From positions 1 to 50,326 of the forward strand of contig NZ_LVJR01000120.1 of assembly GCF_001617365.1 (NCBI RefSeq): DNA of 50,326 nt, in the 5' to 3' direction. Numbering within the stretch: position 1 is the first letter of the stretch; the number at the start of each line of letters is the position of its first letter. Made by a program: the position numbers and the translations under genes. Shown here piece by piece: positions 27,455 through 36,314 of the stretch. This DNA comes from Rhodanobacter sp. FW104-R8 (GTDB lineage: Bacteria > Pseudomonadota > Gammaproteobacteria > Xanthomonadales > Rhodanobacteraceae). The notes under the pieces are model-generated. The model had not been told where the DNA came from and did not search any database. It was given only the letters and a program-made list of their open reading frames with translations.

Positions 27455-27527
27455 TGCGGCCGGCAGAGTCGGTGCCTTGCCCGTGCCGCCAGGCCGGGCA
27501 TCCCGCCGATCTGCAGGAACCGCACGC

Positions 27528-28637
27528 ATGCCGTCATCTTCGTTCGCGAAACACTTATGCTTGGCCGTCCTCCTGATCGGATTCGCCGGCATGTCCAACG
27601 CCACGGGAGCCGAGACGCCGCTGGCCGCCAAGGTGCTGGTGATCGGCCACCGCGGCGCCAGCGCGCTGCGGCCGGAGCACACGCTGGCCTCCTACGGCAA
27701 GGCGATCGCCGACGGCGCCGACTTCATCGAGCCCGACCTGGTGATGACGCGGGACGGCGTGCCGGTGGCGCGCCATGAAAACGAGATCGGCGGCACCACC
27801 GATGTCGCCCGGCATCCGGAATTCGCCGCGCGCAAGACCACCAAAACCATCGACGGCCAGCCGGTCACCGGCTGGTTCACCGAGGACTTCACTCTCGCCG
27901 AGCTGAAGACGCTGCGCGCGCGCGAACGCCTGCCGGAGTTGCGCGGCACCCGCTACGACGGCCAGTTCCAGATCCCCACGCTGGACGAGATCATCGACTT
28001 CGTCGCCGCCGAGTCGGCAACGCAGGGACGGTTGATCGGCATCATTCCCGAGATCAAGCACGGCACGTATTTCCAGAAGGCCGGTCTGCCGATGGAGGAT
28101 CGCGTGCTGGCGATCCTCGCCGCGCACGCGTACACGCGCACGGTGCCGGTGGAGATCCAGTCGTTCGAGATCGCCAACCTCAAATACCTGCGCAGCAAGC
28201 TCGGCCGCGACCACCGCAACATCCGCCTGCTGCAGCTGATCGACGACGCCGACCAGCAACCGTACGACGTGGCCGCGGCCGGCGGCCGGCTGACCTACGG
28301 CGGGATGACGACGCCGGCCGGCCTGCGCGAGATCGCCGGCTACGCCGATGCGATCGGCCCGAGCATCCGCGCGATCATCCCGCTGGCCGGCGACGGCACG
28401 CTCGGCCGGCCGACCTCGCTGGTGCACGACGCGCACGCGGCGAAGCTGGAGCTGCACCCCTACACATTCCGCCCGGAGAACCAGTTCCAGGCGAAGAACT
28501 TCCGGCAGGGCAGCGACCCGAAGACGTTCAACGAGGCCGGCTCGATCGCCGAGATCCGTGCTTACCTCGACGCCGGCATCGATGCGTTCTTCACCGACGA
28601 TCCGGCGATCGGGCGCAAGGCGCTGGACGGGCGCTGA
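27528..28637 (+). CDS. Glycerophosphodiester phosphodiesterase (periplasmic, GlpQ-like)
   Basis: 369 residues. Signal peptide of about 28 residues (cut near NATGAE). The GDPD catalytic signature is intact: HRGASALRPEHT (H41), FIEPDLVMTRDGVPVARHE (E68, D70, H83). The C-terminal AYLDAGIDAFFTDDP strand closes the TIM barrel. It releases alcohols and glycerol 3-phosphate from deacylated phospholipids. ATG 27528 has CAGGAA 8 bases upstream. Neighbouring alkaline phosphatase could then free phosphate from the product. Confidence 0.94.
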   Translation: MPSSSFAKHLCLAVLLIGFAGMSNATGAETPLAAKVLVIGHRGASALRPEHTLASYGKAIADGADFIEPDLVMTRDGVPVARHENEIGGTTDVARHPEFAARKTTKTIDGQPVTGWFTEDFTLAELKTLRARERLPELRGTRYDGQFQIPTLDEIIDFVAAESATQGRLIGIIPEIKHGTYFQKAGLPMEDRVLAILAAHAYTRTVPVEIQSFEIANLKYLRSKLGRDHRNIRLLQLIDDADQQPYDVAAAGGRLTYGGMTTPAGLREIAGYADAIGPSIRAIIPLAGDGTLGRPTSLVHDAHAAKLELHPYTFRPENQFQAKNFRQGSDPKTFNEAGSIAEIRAYLDAGIDAFFTDDPAIGRKALDGR

Positions 28638-28776
28638 ACGTTTCCCGCCGGCTCGCGCGCCGATATCGGCGCGCCGGCGCGTGTGCGGGCTGCCGTCACG
28701 CGGTCCTGGTCGACAACGCGATCATCGCTGAATTCGCGTCGACCATACGGACGTCCATCCGAAAAGATGACATTCG

Positions 28777-28796
28777 GCTGTAAGGCTCCATACACA
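28777..28796 (+). promoter_or_regulatory. Shared motif upstream of the TonB-dependent receptor gene
   Basis: GCTGTAA, eight bases, TACACA; second occurrence of the pattern at 27435-27454. It lies 113 bases before the receptor start. Confidence 0.3.
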
Positions 28797-28909
28797 AAAC
28801 ACCGCCATGCTTGTGCGTACGGTCGCTGAGGGCGGCTGTTATCCCATTCCACATATTGATGTCGTGGCTTCCCGCGATCGCGGGCGGCTGCGCCAAAGGA
28901 TGCATGCGC

Positions 28910-31168
28910 ATGTCCATCAACAAACGCTTCTTCCGCAGGACCGCTCTTGCCCTGGCGCTGTTCGCCGTGCTGGATGGCGCGGCGCTGGCCGCACCGGCTG
29001 ACAACGATGCGCCGGCGCCCACCACCGACAAGGCCCGCACGCTGGAGTCGGTGTCGGTGATCGGGCAGGGCGAGACCCGCCAGGTCCAGCGCATCACCGT
29101 GCAGGACGTGAAGGTGCTGCCGCCGGGCTCCAGCCCGCTGAAGCTGCTGGCGAAGCTGCCGGGCGTGCATTTCGAATCGGCCGATTCGTTCGGCAACTAC
29201 GAGTGGTCCACCCGCATCAGCCTGCGCGGCTTCAACCAGACCCGGCTCGGCTTCACGCTGGACGGCATTCCGCTGGGCGACATGAGCTACGGCAACAACA
29301 ACGGCCTGCACATCAGCCGCGCGCTGATCGCCGAGAACCTGGGCGGCGCCGAGCTGGCCGCCGGCATCGGCGCGCTGGGCACCGCCTCCACCGGCAACCT
29401 CGGCGGCACCGTGCAGTTCTACTCGACCGATCCGACGAGCAACTACGGCGTGACGCTGGCGCAGAGCGTCGGCAGCGACAGCGCACTGCGCACCTACGCG
29501 CGGCTGGACACCGGCGACCACCAGGGCTTCGCGATGTACCTCTCCGGCGCCTATGCCGACAGCGACAAGTGGAAGGGCGACGGCGCGCAGAAGCAGCAGC
29601 AGTTCAACGGCAAGGCGGTATACGACTTCGGCGACAACCATCTCGCCGCGCTGCTGAATACGTCCAGCCGCAACGAGACCGACTACCAGGACCTGTCGCT
29701 GGACATGCAGCGGCGGCTGGGCTGGAACTGGGACAACTACGCGCCGGACTGGCAGCGCGCGGTGAACGCGGCGAAGGGCATCTTCACCGGCGGCGTCAAC
29801 AACCTGGACGATGCGTACTACGCCGGCCGCGGCCTGCGCGACGACAGCCTGGCCGGCCTGTTCGGCGACTTCGGCCTGGCCGAGGGCGTGCGCCTGAAGG
29901 CCACCGGCTACTACCACAGCAACCGCGGCCAGGGGCACTGGTTCACGCCGTACCAGACCTCGTTCGCGGGCACGCCGCAGGAGACGCCGATCTCGATCCG
30001 CACCACCGAGTACGGCATCGACCGCTGGGGCTCGATCGCCTCGCTGGGCTGGGACCTCGGCAACCACCACCTCGAAGGCGGCTTCTGGTACGAGAACAGC
30101 CACCACACGGTGCAGCGCAACTTCTATTTCATCGCCGGCCCGGTGGACGACCAGTACTTCCTGCACAACCCGAACATCCGCAAGTTCTACCAGCACTACG
30201 AGACCGAGACGCACCAGCTGTACCTGCAGGACAGCATCACCCTGCTCGACGGCAGGCTGCACGTCGACGTGGGCGTCAAGAGCCCGCAGACGCGCACCCG
30301 CACGCACGCCGTGGTGGGCAGCTACGCGAACGGCGAGCTGACCGCGGACAAATCGCTGCTTCCGCAGCTCGGCGCCAGCTACAAGCTGGGTGGACAGGAT
30401 GAACTGTTCGCCTCCTATGCGCAGAACATCGCCGCTTTCCAGGCCGGCGTGAGCGGGCCGTTCGCCACCACCCAGGCTGCGTTCGACGTGATCAGCGGCA
30501 AGCTCAAGCCCGAGCAGTCGCGCACCGTCGAGGCCGGCTGGCGCCATGCTGAGGAGCTGTTCGAAGGCTCGCTGGCACTGTACGACGTGAAGTTCGACCA
30601 CCGCTTGCTGGCGATCCAGCAGTGCTCGTCCGGCATCCAGGGTTGCCCGTCTGCCTATGCGAACGTCGGCTCGGTGACCAGCCGCGGCGCCGAGCTGACC
30701 TTCATCCTGAAGCCGGCCAGCGACCTGCGCTGGTACAACGCGCTGTCGTACAACCGCTCGCGCTACGACAGCGACTACCTCAACGGCACCACCGTGGTGG
30801 CGACCCGGGGCAAGACCGTGGTCGACAGCCCGAAGCAGCTGTTCTCCTCGGAGATCGCCTGGACGCCGGGCGCGTGGGACCTGCGCCTGTCCGCCAACTA
30901 TACCGGCAAGCGCTACTACACCTACGTCAACGACGCCTCGGTGCCGTCGTACTGGCTGTTCAACGCCGCCGCGGCGTACGACTTCGGCAAGCTGGGCGTG
31001 GCCGAGGACCTGAAACTGGCGCTCAACGTCACCAACCTCGCCGGCAAGCACTACTACGGCACGATCGGCTCCAACGGCTTCACCGCGACGGACCCGACCG
31101 GCGAGTTCGCCACCTTGCAGGTGGGTGCGCCGCGCGCGGCGATGCTGACCGCCACCGTGCGCTTCTGA
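28910..31168 (+). CDS. TonB-dependent outer-membrane receptor
   Basis: 752 residues: signal peptide (cut near AALAAPA), a plug domain (LPPGSSPLKLLAKLPGVHF, ISLRGFNQTRLGFTLDGIPLGD, GTASTGNLGGTVQF) and a 22-strand-type barrel ending in a C-terminal phenylalanine (TATVRF), the outer-membrane insertion signal. No N-terminal STN signalling domain. ATG 28910 has AAAGGA 9 bases upstream; an ATG at 28904 is closer and less likely. Placement next to alkaline phosphatase and glycerophosphodiesterase suggests uptake of an organophosphate or a metal cofactor under phosphate limitation (inference). It ends with a strong terminator at 31187-31218. Confidence 0.94.
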   Translation: MSINKRFFRRTALALALFAVLDGAALAAPADNDAPAPTTDKARTLESVSVIGQGETRQVQRITVQDVKVLPPGSSPLKLLAKLPGVHFESADSFGNYEWSTRISLRGFNQTRLGFTLDGIPLGDMSYGNNNGLHISRALIAENLGGAELAAGIGALGTASTGNLGGTVQFYSTDPTSNYGVTLAQSVGSDSALRTYARLDTGDHQGFAMYLSGAYADSDKWKGDGAQKQQQFNGKAVYDFGDNHLAALLNTSSRNETDYQDLSLDMQRRLGWNWDNYAPDWQRAVNAAKGIFTGGVNNLDDAYYAGRGLRDDSLAGLFGDFGLAEGVRLKATGYYHSNRGQGHWFTPYQTSFAGTPQETPISIRTTEYGIDRWGSIASLGWDLGNHHLEGGFWYENSHHTVQRNFYFIAGPVDDQYFLHNPNIRKFYQHYETETHQLYLQDSITLLDGRLHVDVGVKSPQTRTRTHAVVGSYANGELTADKSLLPQLGASYKLGGQDELFASYAQNIAAFQAGVSGPFATTQAAFDVISGKLKPEQSRTVEAGWRHAEELFEGSLALYDVKFDHRLLAIQQCSSGIQGCPSAYANVGSVTSRGAELTFILKPASDLRWYNALSYNRSRYDSDYLNGTTVVATRGKTVVDSPKQLFSSEIAWTPGAWDLRLSANYTGKRYYTYVNDASVPSYWLFNAAAAYDFGKLGVAEDLKLALNVTNLAGKHYYGTIGSNGFTATDPTGEFATLQVGAPRAAMLTATVRF

Positions 31169-31186
31169 CCGGTCGCCGGTCGCGCC

Positions 31187-31218
31187 GGGCGCCGCCATCC
31201 ACTGCGATGGCGGCGCCC
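31187..31218 (+). terminator. Strong hairpin after the TonB receptor gene
   Basis: GGGCGCCGCCATC (31187-31199) and its exact complement (31206-31218) form a 13-base stem with a 6-base loop, 18 bases after the stop codon. Only a short TCGTTA follows, so termination may be partial. Confidence 0.7.
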
Positions 31219-31256
31219 TCGTTATGATCGGCCGGGTATCGTCCACGGTGCCCTGC

Positions 31257-32003
31257 ATGGTCGCGACGGCTTCCCGCTCCTTGTTGCCCGCCGGCATGCG
31301 CCGGCTCGCGTTCGCCACCTCGTGCGCGGCGGCTGCGGCCATCGCCGGCGCGCTGCTGGCGACGGGCGGGGCTGGCCAGGGCTGGCTGTGGTTGCACTGG
31401 ATCGGCAAGCCGCTGGCTACCGCGCTGATCTTCGTGCTGGCGTGGCGCGCGCGGCCCGCGGCGTCGCCGCGTTACCGGCGGCGGGTGCTGGCCGGCATCG
31501 CCTGTTCGCTGGCGGGCGATGTATTGCTGATGCTGCCGGGCGACCTGTTCGTGCCGGGGCTGCTGGCATTCCTGTGCGGCCACCTGTGCTTCATCGCCGC
31601 GTTCCTCGACGACAGCCGTTTCGGCGCGCGGCCATGGCTGCTGCTGGCCAGCCTCGGTTACGGCGCGGCGAACCTGGCCCTGCTGTGGGATGCGATCGGT
31701 GCGCCGCTGCGCGCGCCGGTGATCGTCTATGTGGCGGTGCTGGCGGCCATGGCTGGCCAGGCGCTGGGGCGGGCACGGGTGTTCGCCCGGCGCGGCGACG
31801 TGCAGGCGCCGGCCGCGCGGCTGGCCGCGCTCGGCGCGCTGGCGTTCATGCTCAGTGACAGCGTGCTGGCGTGGAACCGCTTCCACGGTGCGATCCCGTG
31901 GTCCAGCCTGTGGGTGCTGTCGGCGTATTATCTGGCCTTGTGGTGGATCGCGCGCTCGGTGCGGCGCGTCGACACGGCGAGCAAGGCGGGGGCGGCGAAG
32001 TGA
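31257..32003 (+). CDS. YhhN (TMEM86) family membrane protein, lysoplasmalogenase-like
   Basis: About 248 residues, seven to eight hydrophobic segments. The family core is visible: GKPLATALIFVLAW, AGIACSLAGDVLLMLPGDLFVPGLLAFLCGHLCFIAAF, and later FMLSDSVLAWNRF; the paired Asp residues in GDVLLML and SDSVLA are the presumed catalytic pair. Animal TMEM86B and some bacterial homologues hydrolyse the vinyl-ether bond of lysoplasmalogens. Start uncertain (31224, 31257 or 31296; none has a good ribosome site). Its stop overlaps the GTG start of the alkylglycerol-monooxygenase-like gene. Confidence 0.85.
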   Translation: MVATASRSLLPAGMRRLAFATSCAAAAAIAGALLATGGAGQGWLWLHWIGKPLATALIFVLAWRARPAASPRYRRRVLAGIACSLAGDVLLMLPGDLFVPGLLAFLCGHLCFIAAFLDDSRFGARPWLLLASLGYGAANLALLWDAIGAPLRAPVIVYVAVLAAMAGQALGRARVFARRGDVQAPAARLAALGALAFMLSDSVLAWNRFHGAIPWSSLWVLSAYYLALWWIARSVRRVDTASKAGAAK

Positions 32004-33286
32004 ATACGCAGGAACTCATCATCACCTGGGCCACCCCGGTGTTCTTTCTGCTGATCGGGATCGAGCTGCTGGTGGCGAAGCTGCGCGGGCGCGAGGCGTA
32101 TGCCACCAACGATGCGATCAACAGCATCGGGCTGGGGGTGATCTCGCAGCTGGTCGGCGTGTTCGGCAAGCTGCTGACGATCGGCATCTATGCCTGGTGC
32201 GTCGGGCACCTGGCGTTGTTCGCGCTGCCGGAGAACAACTTGCTGGTGTGGCTCGGCGCGCTGCTGTTGTACGACCTCTGCTACTACTGGCTGCACCGCT
32301 GCGGGCACCGGGTGAACATCCTGTGGGCCGCGCACGTGGTGCATCACCAGAGCGAGCGCTACAACCTGTCCACCGCGCTGCGCCAGACCGGCAGCGGCGT
32401 GCTGCTGGGCTGGCTGTTCTACCTGCCGCTGGCCGTGCTCGGCGTGCCGCTGAAGGTGTTCGTGGTGGTGGCGCTGATCGACCTGCTGTACCAGTTCTGG
32501 GTGCACACCGAGCAGATCGGCCGGCTCGGCTGGTTCGACCGGGTGTTCTGCTCGCCGTCCAACCACCGGGCCCACCACGCGGTGAACGACCGCTACCTCG
32601 ACCGCAACTACGGCGGCATCCTGATCGTGTGGGATCGCCTGTTCGGCACCTTCGTGGAGGAGGACGACGGCGACCCGCCGGTGTACGGCACCCGTTCGCC
32701 GCTGCACAGCTGGAATCCGCTGTGGGCGAACGCCGAGGTGTACTGGCATGCCGCGGTGGACGCCTGGCACGCGCGGCGCTGGCGCGACAAGCTGCTGGTG
32801 TGGATCAAGCCGCCGGGCTGGCGTCCCGCCGACGTGGCAGCGCGCTACCCGAAGCCGGCATTCGCGCTGCCCACCGAGCGCTACGACCCGCCGTTGCCGC
32901 GGTCGCTGAAGCTCTACGTGCTGCTGCAATTCGCCCTGCTGCTGGGCATGACCACGCAGTTCCTCGGCATGGCCGGCACGGCCAGCCTGCCGGCGCTGCT
33001 TGGCTACGCGGTCTACCTGGTGGCTGGCCTGTGCGTGACCGGCGCGCTGATGGAAGGCCGGCGCTGGGCGCCATGGGCGGAAGGCGTGCGCGTGCTGGCC
33101 ACCGCCGTGGTACCGCTGCTCAGCGGACGCTGGTTCGGCATCGTCCATCTGGACGGCCGGATCGCGCTGGCGATCGCGGTGGTGTTCGGACTCAGTGCAG
33201 TCGCACTGCCATGGCTGCGTTCGTCATCGGCCCGCGCGGGCGTGGCCGCCGTTCCCGCTGAACTCGCAACCGCCCCGCTGCGGTAG
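32000..33286 (+). CDS. Alkylglycerol monooxygenase-like fatty acid hydroxylase (sterol desaturase superfamily)
   Basis: 428 residues, membrane protein with the di-iron histidine clusters: H99/H103 (LHRCGH), H112/H115/H116 (AAHVVHH), H169 (WVHTE), H189/H192/H193 (NHRAHH). Beyond histidines, YYWLHRCGHRVNILWA, SERYNLSTALRQ, LLYQFWVHTEQIG, NYGGILIVWDRLFGTF and the later LKLYVLLQFALLL resemble vertebrate AGMO (TMEM195) along its length rather than plain sterol desaturases. AGMO cleaves the ether bond of alkylglycerols using tetrahydrobiopterin. GTG 32000 starts one base before the stop codon of the YhhN gene (32001-32003), giving a GTGA overlap. The stop TAG lies within a REP-like repeat. Confidence 0.85.
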   Translation: MNTQELIITWATPVFFLLIGIELLVAKLRGREAYATNDAINSIGLGVISQLVGVFGKLLTIGIYAWCVGHLALFALPENNLLVWLGALLLYDLCYYWLHRCGHRVNILWAAHVVHHQSERYNLSTALRQTGSGVLLGWLFYLPLAVLGVPLKVFVVVALIDLLYQFWVHTEQIGRLGWFDRVFCSPSNHRAHHAVNDRYLDRNYGGILIVWDRLFGTFVEEDDGDPPVYGTRSPLHSWNPLWANAEVYWHAAVDAWHARRWRDKLLVWIKPPGWRPADVAARYPKPAFALPTERYDPPLPRSLKLYVLLQFALLLGMTTQFLGMAGTASLPALLGYAVYLVAGLCVTGALMEGRRWAPWAEGVRVLATAVVPLLSGRWFGIVHLDGRIALAIAVVFGLSAVALPWLRSSSARAGVAAVPAELATAPLR

Positions 33287-33345
33287 GGCGGGCACGGCCC
33301 GCCGGCTGTTTGTCTTGACAAGGTGGCGAGTCGTGCCCGCCCTGT
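33283..33345. repeat. REP-like inverted repeat, GTAGGGCGGGCACGG family, second copy
   Basis: 33283-33306 is identical to 6416-6439. The complementary arm (33322-33345, containing CGTGCCCGCCCT) is imperfect. The first bases GTAG supply the stop of the alkylglycerol-monooxygenase-like gene. Confidence 0.8.
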
Positions 33346-33445
33346 CGGGTTCGCGTGGACCTTCGGCGGCGACCGTGCTGCACCGCGCTGTGTGCCCGCA
33401 TGCGCATTCGCTATGATCGCCGTTTGCCAACTCGGGGGGCGGGCG

Positions 33446-34954
33446 ATGGGATTCTTCAGCAAGCTGGTGCGCCACAAGACGGTCGAGCAGTTGCAGGCGG
33501 AGGCCGGCACGCGTGGTGATTTCCGCCGCGTGCTGGGCTTGTGGCAGCTCACCGCGATCGGCATCGGGGGCATCATCGGCGTCGGCATCTTCGTGCTGGC
33601 CGGCCAGCAGGCGGCGATGAACGCCGGCCCCGCGGTGGCGATCAGCTTCCTGATCGCCGGCTTCGGCAGCGCCTGCGCCGCGCTGTGCTACGCCGAGTTC
33701 GCCGGGCTGATCCCGGTCACCGGCAGCGCCTATACCTACGGCTACGCCGTGCTGGGCGAGTTCGCCGCCTGGATCATCGGCTGGGACCTGCTGCTGGAAT
33801 ACGCGCTGGTGGTGGCGGTGGTGGCGATCGGATGGTCCGGCTACGTGCAGGTGCTGCTGGCCTCGGCCGGCGCGCACCTGCCGGAGTGGGCGCAGCAGAG
33901 CATGAGCGCGCAGACCATGGAGTACTACCTGCAGCAGCTGTTCGGCCTGCACGGTTCGACGGCGATCGCCGCGCCCAGCGACGGCCACCGCTTCAACGTG
34001 ATCGCCGCGGCGGTGTCGCTGGCGGTCGCCGTGCTGCTGACCGTGCGCACCGAGTGGGGCGCGCGCTTCAACACGCTGGTGGTGGCGATCAAGGTGATCG
34101 GCGTGCTGCTGGTGGTGCTGGTCGGCGTGTTCTACATCGACACCGCGAACTGGCACCCGTTCGTGCCGGCGCGGGTGGTCGACGCCGCCACCGGCATCGG
34201 CCACTTCGGCTGGCAGGGCGTGCTGACCGGCGCCAGCGTGGTGTTCTTCGCGGTGTTCGGCTACGACACGCTGACCACCGCGGCAGAGGAGTCGAGGAAC
34301 CCGCAGCGCGACCTGCCGCGCGCGGTGCTGCTGTCGCTGGCGATCGCGATGGTGCTGTACATCGCGGTGTCGCTGGTGCTGACCGGCATCAGCCACTACA
34401 GCAGGCTGGGCGGCGAGGCCTCGGTATCCGACGCGTTCGAGCAGATCGGCCTGCACTGGCTCAGCGTGACCATCGCGGCGGCGGCAGTGATCGGCGTCAC
34501 CAGCGTGCTGTTCGCCTTCATGCTGGGCGCGGCGCGGATCTGGTTCGCGCTGGCCCGCGACGGCCTGCTGCCGACCTGGTTCGCCAGGGTCAGCCCGCGC
34601 TTCGGCACGCCGGCGCGGCCGACCCTGATCCTGGGAGTGTTCACCGCGCTGGTCGCCGGCTTGCTGCCGATCGGCGAGGTGGCCGAGCTGGTCAACATTG
34701 GCACGCTCAGCGCCTTCATCATCATCTGCGCCTCGATCATGCTGCTGCGCGTGCGCCGCCCCGACCTGCAGCGCAACTTCAGGACCCCGGCGGTGTGGTT
34801 CACCGCGCCGCTCGGCATCGTGTTCTCCGTCGCGCTGATCTACGGCCTGCCGTGGATCACCTACGAGCGCTTCATCGTCTGGATGGCGGTGGGCTGCGTG
34901 ATCTACTTCGCCTACGGCATCCGCCGCAGCAAGCTGGCGGCGGCCGGAGGCTGA
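33446..34954 (+). CDS. APC-family amino acid permease (cationic amino acid transporter type)
   Basis: 502 residues with about 12 hydrophobic segments. The first helix carries the APC signature (GIGGIIGVGIFVLAG), followed by AGFGSACAALCYAEFAGLIPVTGSAYTY and the FFAVFGYDTLTTAAEESRNPQRDLPRA block typical of the CAT-like subgroup. Proton- or sodium-coupled amino acid uptake is likely; substrate not resolved. ATG 33446 follows a GGGGGGCGGG stretch; a TATGAT -10-like box lies about 30 bases upstream. Converges with the diguanylate cyclase gene (12-base gap). Confidence 0.92.
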   Translation: MGFFSKLVRHKTVEQLQAEAGTRGDFRRVLGLWQLTAIGIGGIIGVGIFVLAGQQAAMNAGPAVAISFLIAGFGSACAALCYAEFAGLIPVTGSAYTYGYAVLGEFAAWIIGWDLLLEYALVVAVVAIGWSGYVQVLLASAGAHLPEWAQQSMSAQTMEYYLQQLFGLHGSTAIAAPSDGHRFNVIAAAVSLAVAVLLTVRTEWGARFNTLVVAIKVIGVLLVVLVGVFYIDTANWHPFVPARVVDAATGIGHFGWQGVLTGASVVFFAVFGYDTLTTAAEESRNPQRDLPRAVLLSLAIAMVLYIAVSLVLTGISHYSRLGGEASVSDAFEQIGLHWLSVTIAAAAVIGVTSVLFAFMLGAARIWFALARDGLLPTWFARVSPRFGTPARPTLILGVFTALVAGLLPIGEVAELVNIGTLSAFIIICASIMLLRVRRPDLQRNFRTPAVWFTAPLGIVFSVALIYGLPWITYERFIVWMAVGCVIYFAYGIRRSKLAAAGG

Positions 34955-34966
34955 ACCCGGCCGGGG

Positions 34967-36037
34967 TCAGGCAATGACGACCCGGTCGCGGCCGTCGCGC
35001 TTGGCCTGGCGCATCGCCTGGTCGGCGCGGGCCAGCAGGGTTTCGATGGCTTCGTCGGCCTGGCCGCATTCGGCCACGCCGATGCTCACGGTCAACGGGC
35101 CGTCCGGGCGCCGGATCTCGTGCATCGACTGGCGCAGCTGCTCGGCGCGTGCGCCGGCCTGCTGCAGGTCGAGGCCGGGCAGCAGCATCGCGAACTCCTC
35201 GCCGCCGATACGGCCGATCAGGTCGCCCTGGCGCATCTGCCGGCGCATCGTCGTGGCCAGCGCGATCAGCGCGGCATCCCCCGCGGCGTGGCCGTGGTCG
35301 TCGTTGAGCGGCTTGAAGTGGTCGGCATCCAGGTAAAGCACGCACACCGGCTGCTGCCGGCGACGGATATCGCCCAGCGCGAGTCGCGCCAGTTCCAGGA
35401 AGCGGTTGCGCACCAGCAGGCCGGTGAGGCCATCGGTGTTGGCCTGCTCGCGCAGCTGGCGCTCAAGCCGGAACTGCTCGAACAGGGTGCGCGCCATGAA
35501 CGCGCGCAGCACCGTCGACAGCGCGATCGCGATCGCCATGTAGACCAGGTACTGGAAGACCTGCGCGCTGTCGGCGTTGCCGAACAGCAGCATCGGCAGC
35601 GGCCCCAGCGCGCACAGCAGCATGGCGGCGACGAAATCCCAGCGGCCCAGCCAGATCACCGACGACGCCACCGGCAGCAGCAGCCCGGGCAGCACCACGG
35701 ACTGCCGGTGTATGTCGTCCATGCCGTTGAGGTTGATGCCGATCTCCAGCAGCAGGACGCACAGCAAGGTCAGCGCGCTGAGCAGGCGCGGCTGCCGCAC
35801 GTGCCGGGTCGATGCGGCCACCAGCAGCAGCGGCGCCAGCGGCGCGAGGCGCAGCCACAGCGGCAACGGCGAGTGGCGCACCAGGGTGCTGGCGGTGACC
35901 GCCACCAGATAGGCCAGCGCGCCCACCAGCATCAGGGCGTGGATCATCGGCCCCATCTGCCGTGCCAGGTAGTGGCTGTACTCGCGGCGCTGCTCCGTGT
36001 CGTCGGCTTGCCGGAGGTGCTTGAACAAGGCGTGCAT
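34967..36037 (-). CDS. Membrane-bound diguanylate cyclase (GGDEF)
   Basis: 356 residues. Six hydrophobic segments (about 30-180) form an uncharacterised N-terminal membrane sensor, followed by a GGDEF domain: DGLTGLLVRNRF, LDADHFKPLND, active-site GGEEF at 278-282 and a product-inhibition I-site RQGD at 269-272, five residues before it. It should make cyclic di-GMP and be feedback-inhibited. ATG 36037 is chosen because coding character begins there; the frame runs further upstream without a plausible protein. Divergent from the M61 peptidase gene. Confidence 0.92.
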   Translation of the reverse strand: MHALFKHLRQADDTEQRREYSHYLARQMGPMIHALMLVGALAYLVAVTASTLVRHSPLPLWLRLAPLAPLLLVAASTRHVRQPRLLSALTLLCVLLLEIGINLNGMDDIHRQSVVLPGLLLPVASSVIWLGRWDFVAAMLLCALGPLPMLLFGNADSAQVFQYLVYMAIAIALSTVLRAFMARTLFEQFRLERQLREQANTDGLTGLLVRNRFLELARLALGDIRRRQQPVCVLYLDADHFKPLNDDHGHAAGDAALIALATTMRRQMRQGDLIGRIGGEEFAMLLPGLDLQQAGARAEQLRQSMHEIRRPDGPLTVSIGVAECGQADEAIETLLARADQAMRQAKRDGRDRVVIA

Positions 36038-36314
36038 GCGGGTTCTTTCGGATGGAGAGCCGGGAGGCTCGACCCAAGCCGAGCAAGATGGATGCCAGAT
36101 CCCGGCCATGGGCCGGAACGGGTTCGTGCGCGAGCCATGCTCGTGACCTTCGGCAGGGGTGAAGCCCGGCGTTGCCGGTCTAGCATCGACGCCTCGGATG
36201 CCTGCCGCGGCAGTCTTTGCGGCACGGATTCCCGGAGCCCGCCTGGCCTGGACGGCCTCTCGACGCAGACCCCGGCTCGCCCGGCAGGCTCCCATTTTCC
36301 ACCCGGAGAACGCA

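Noticed and set aside
28708-28744. GGTCGAC...GTCGACC palindrome as operator of the TonB receptor gene
   Set aside because: The arms are 7 bases with a 23-base spacer; too weak and unlinked to a promoter to claim.
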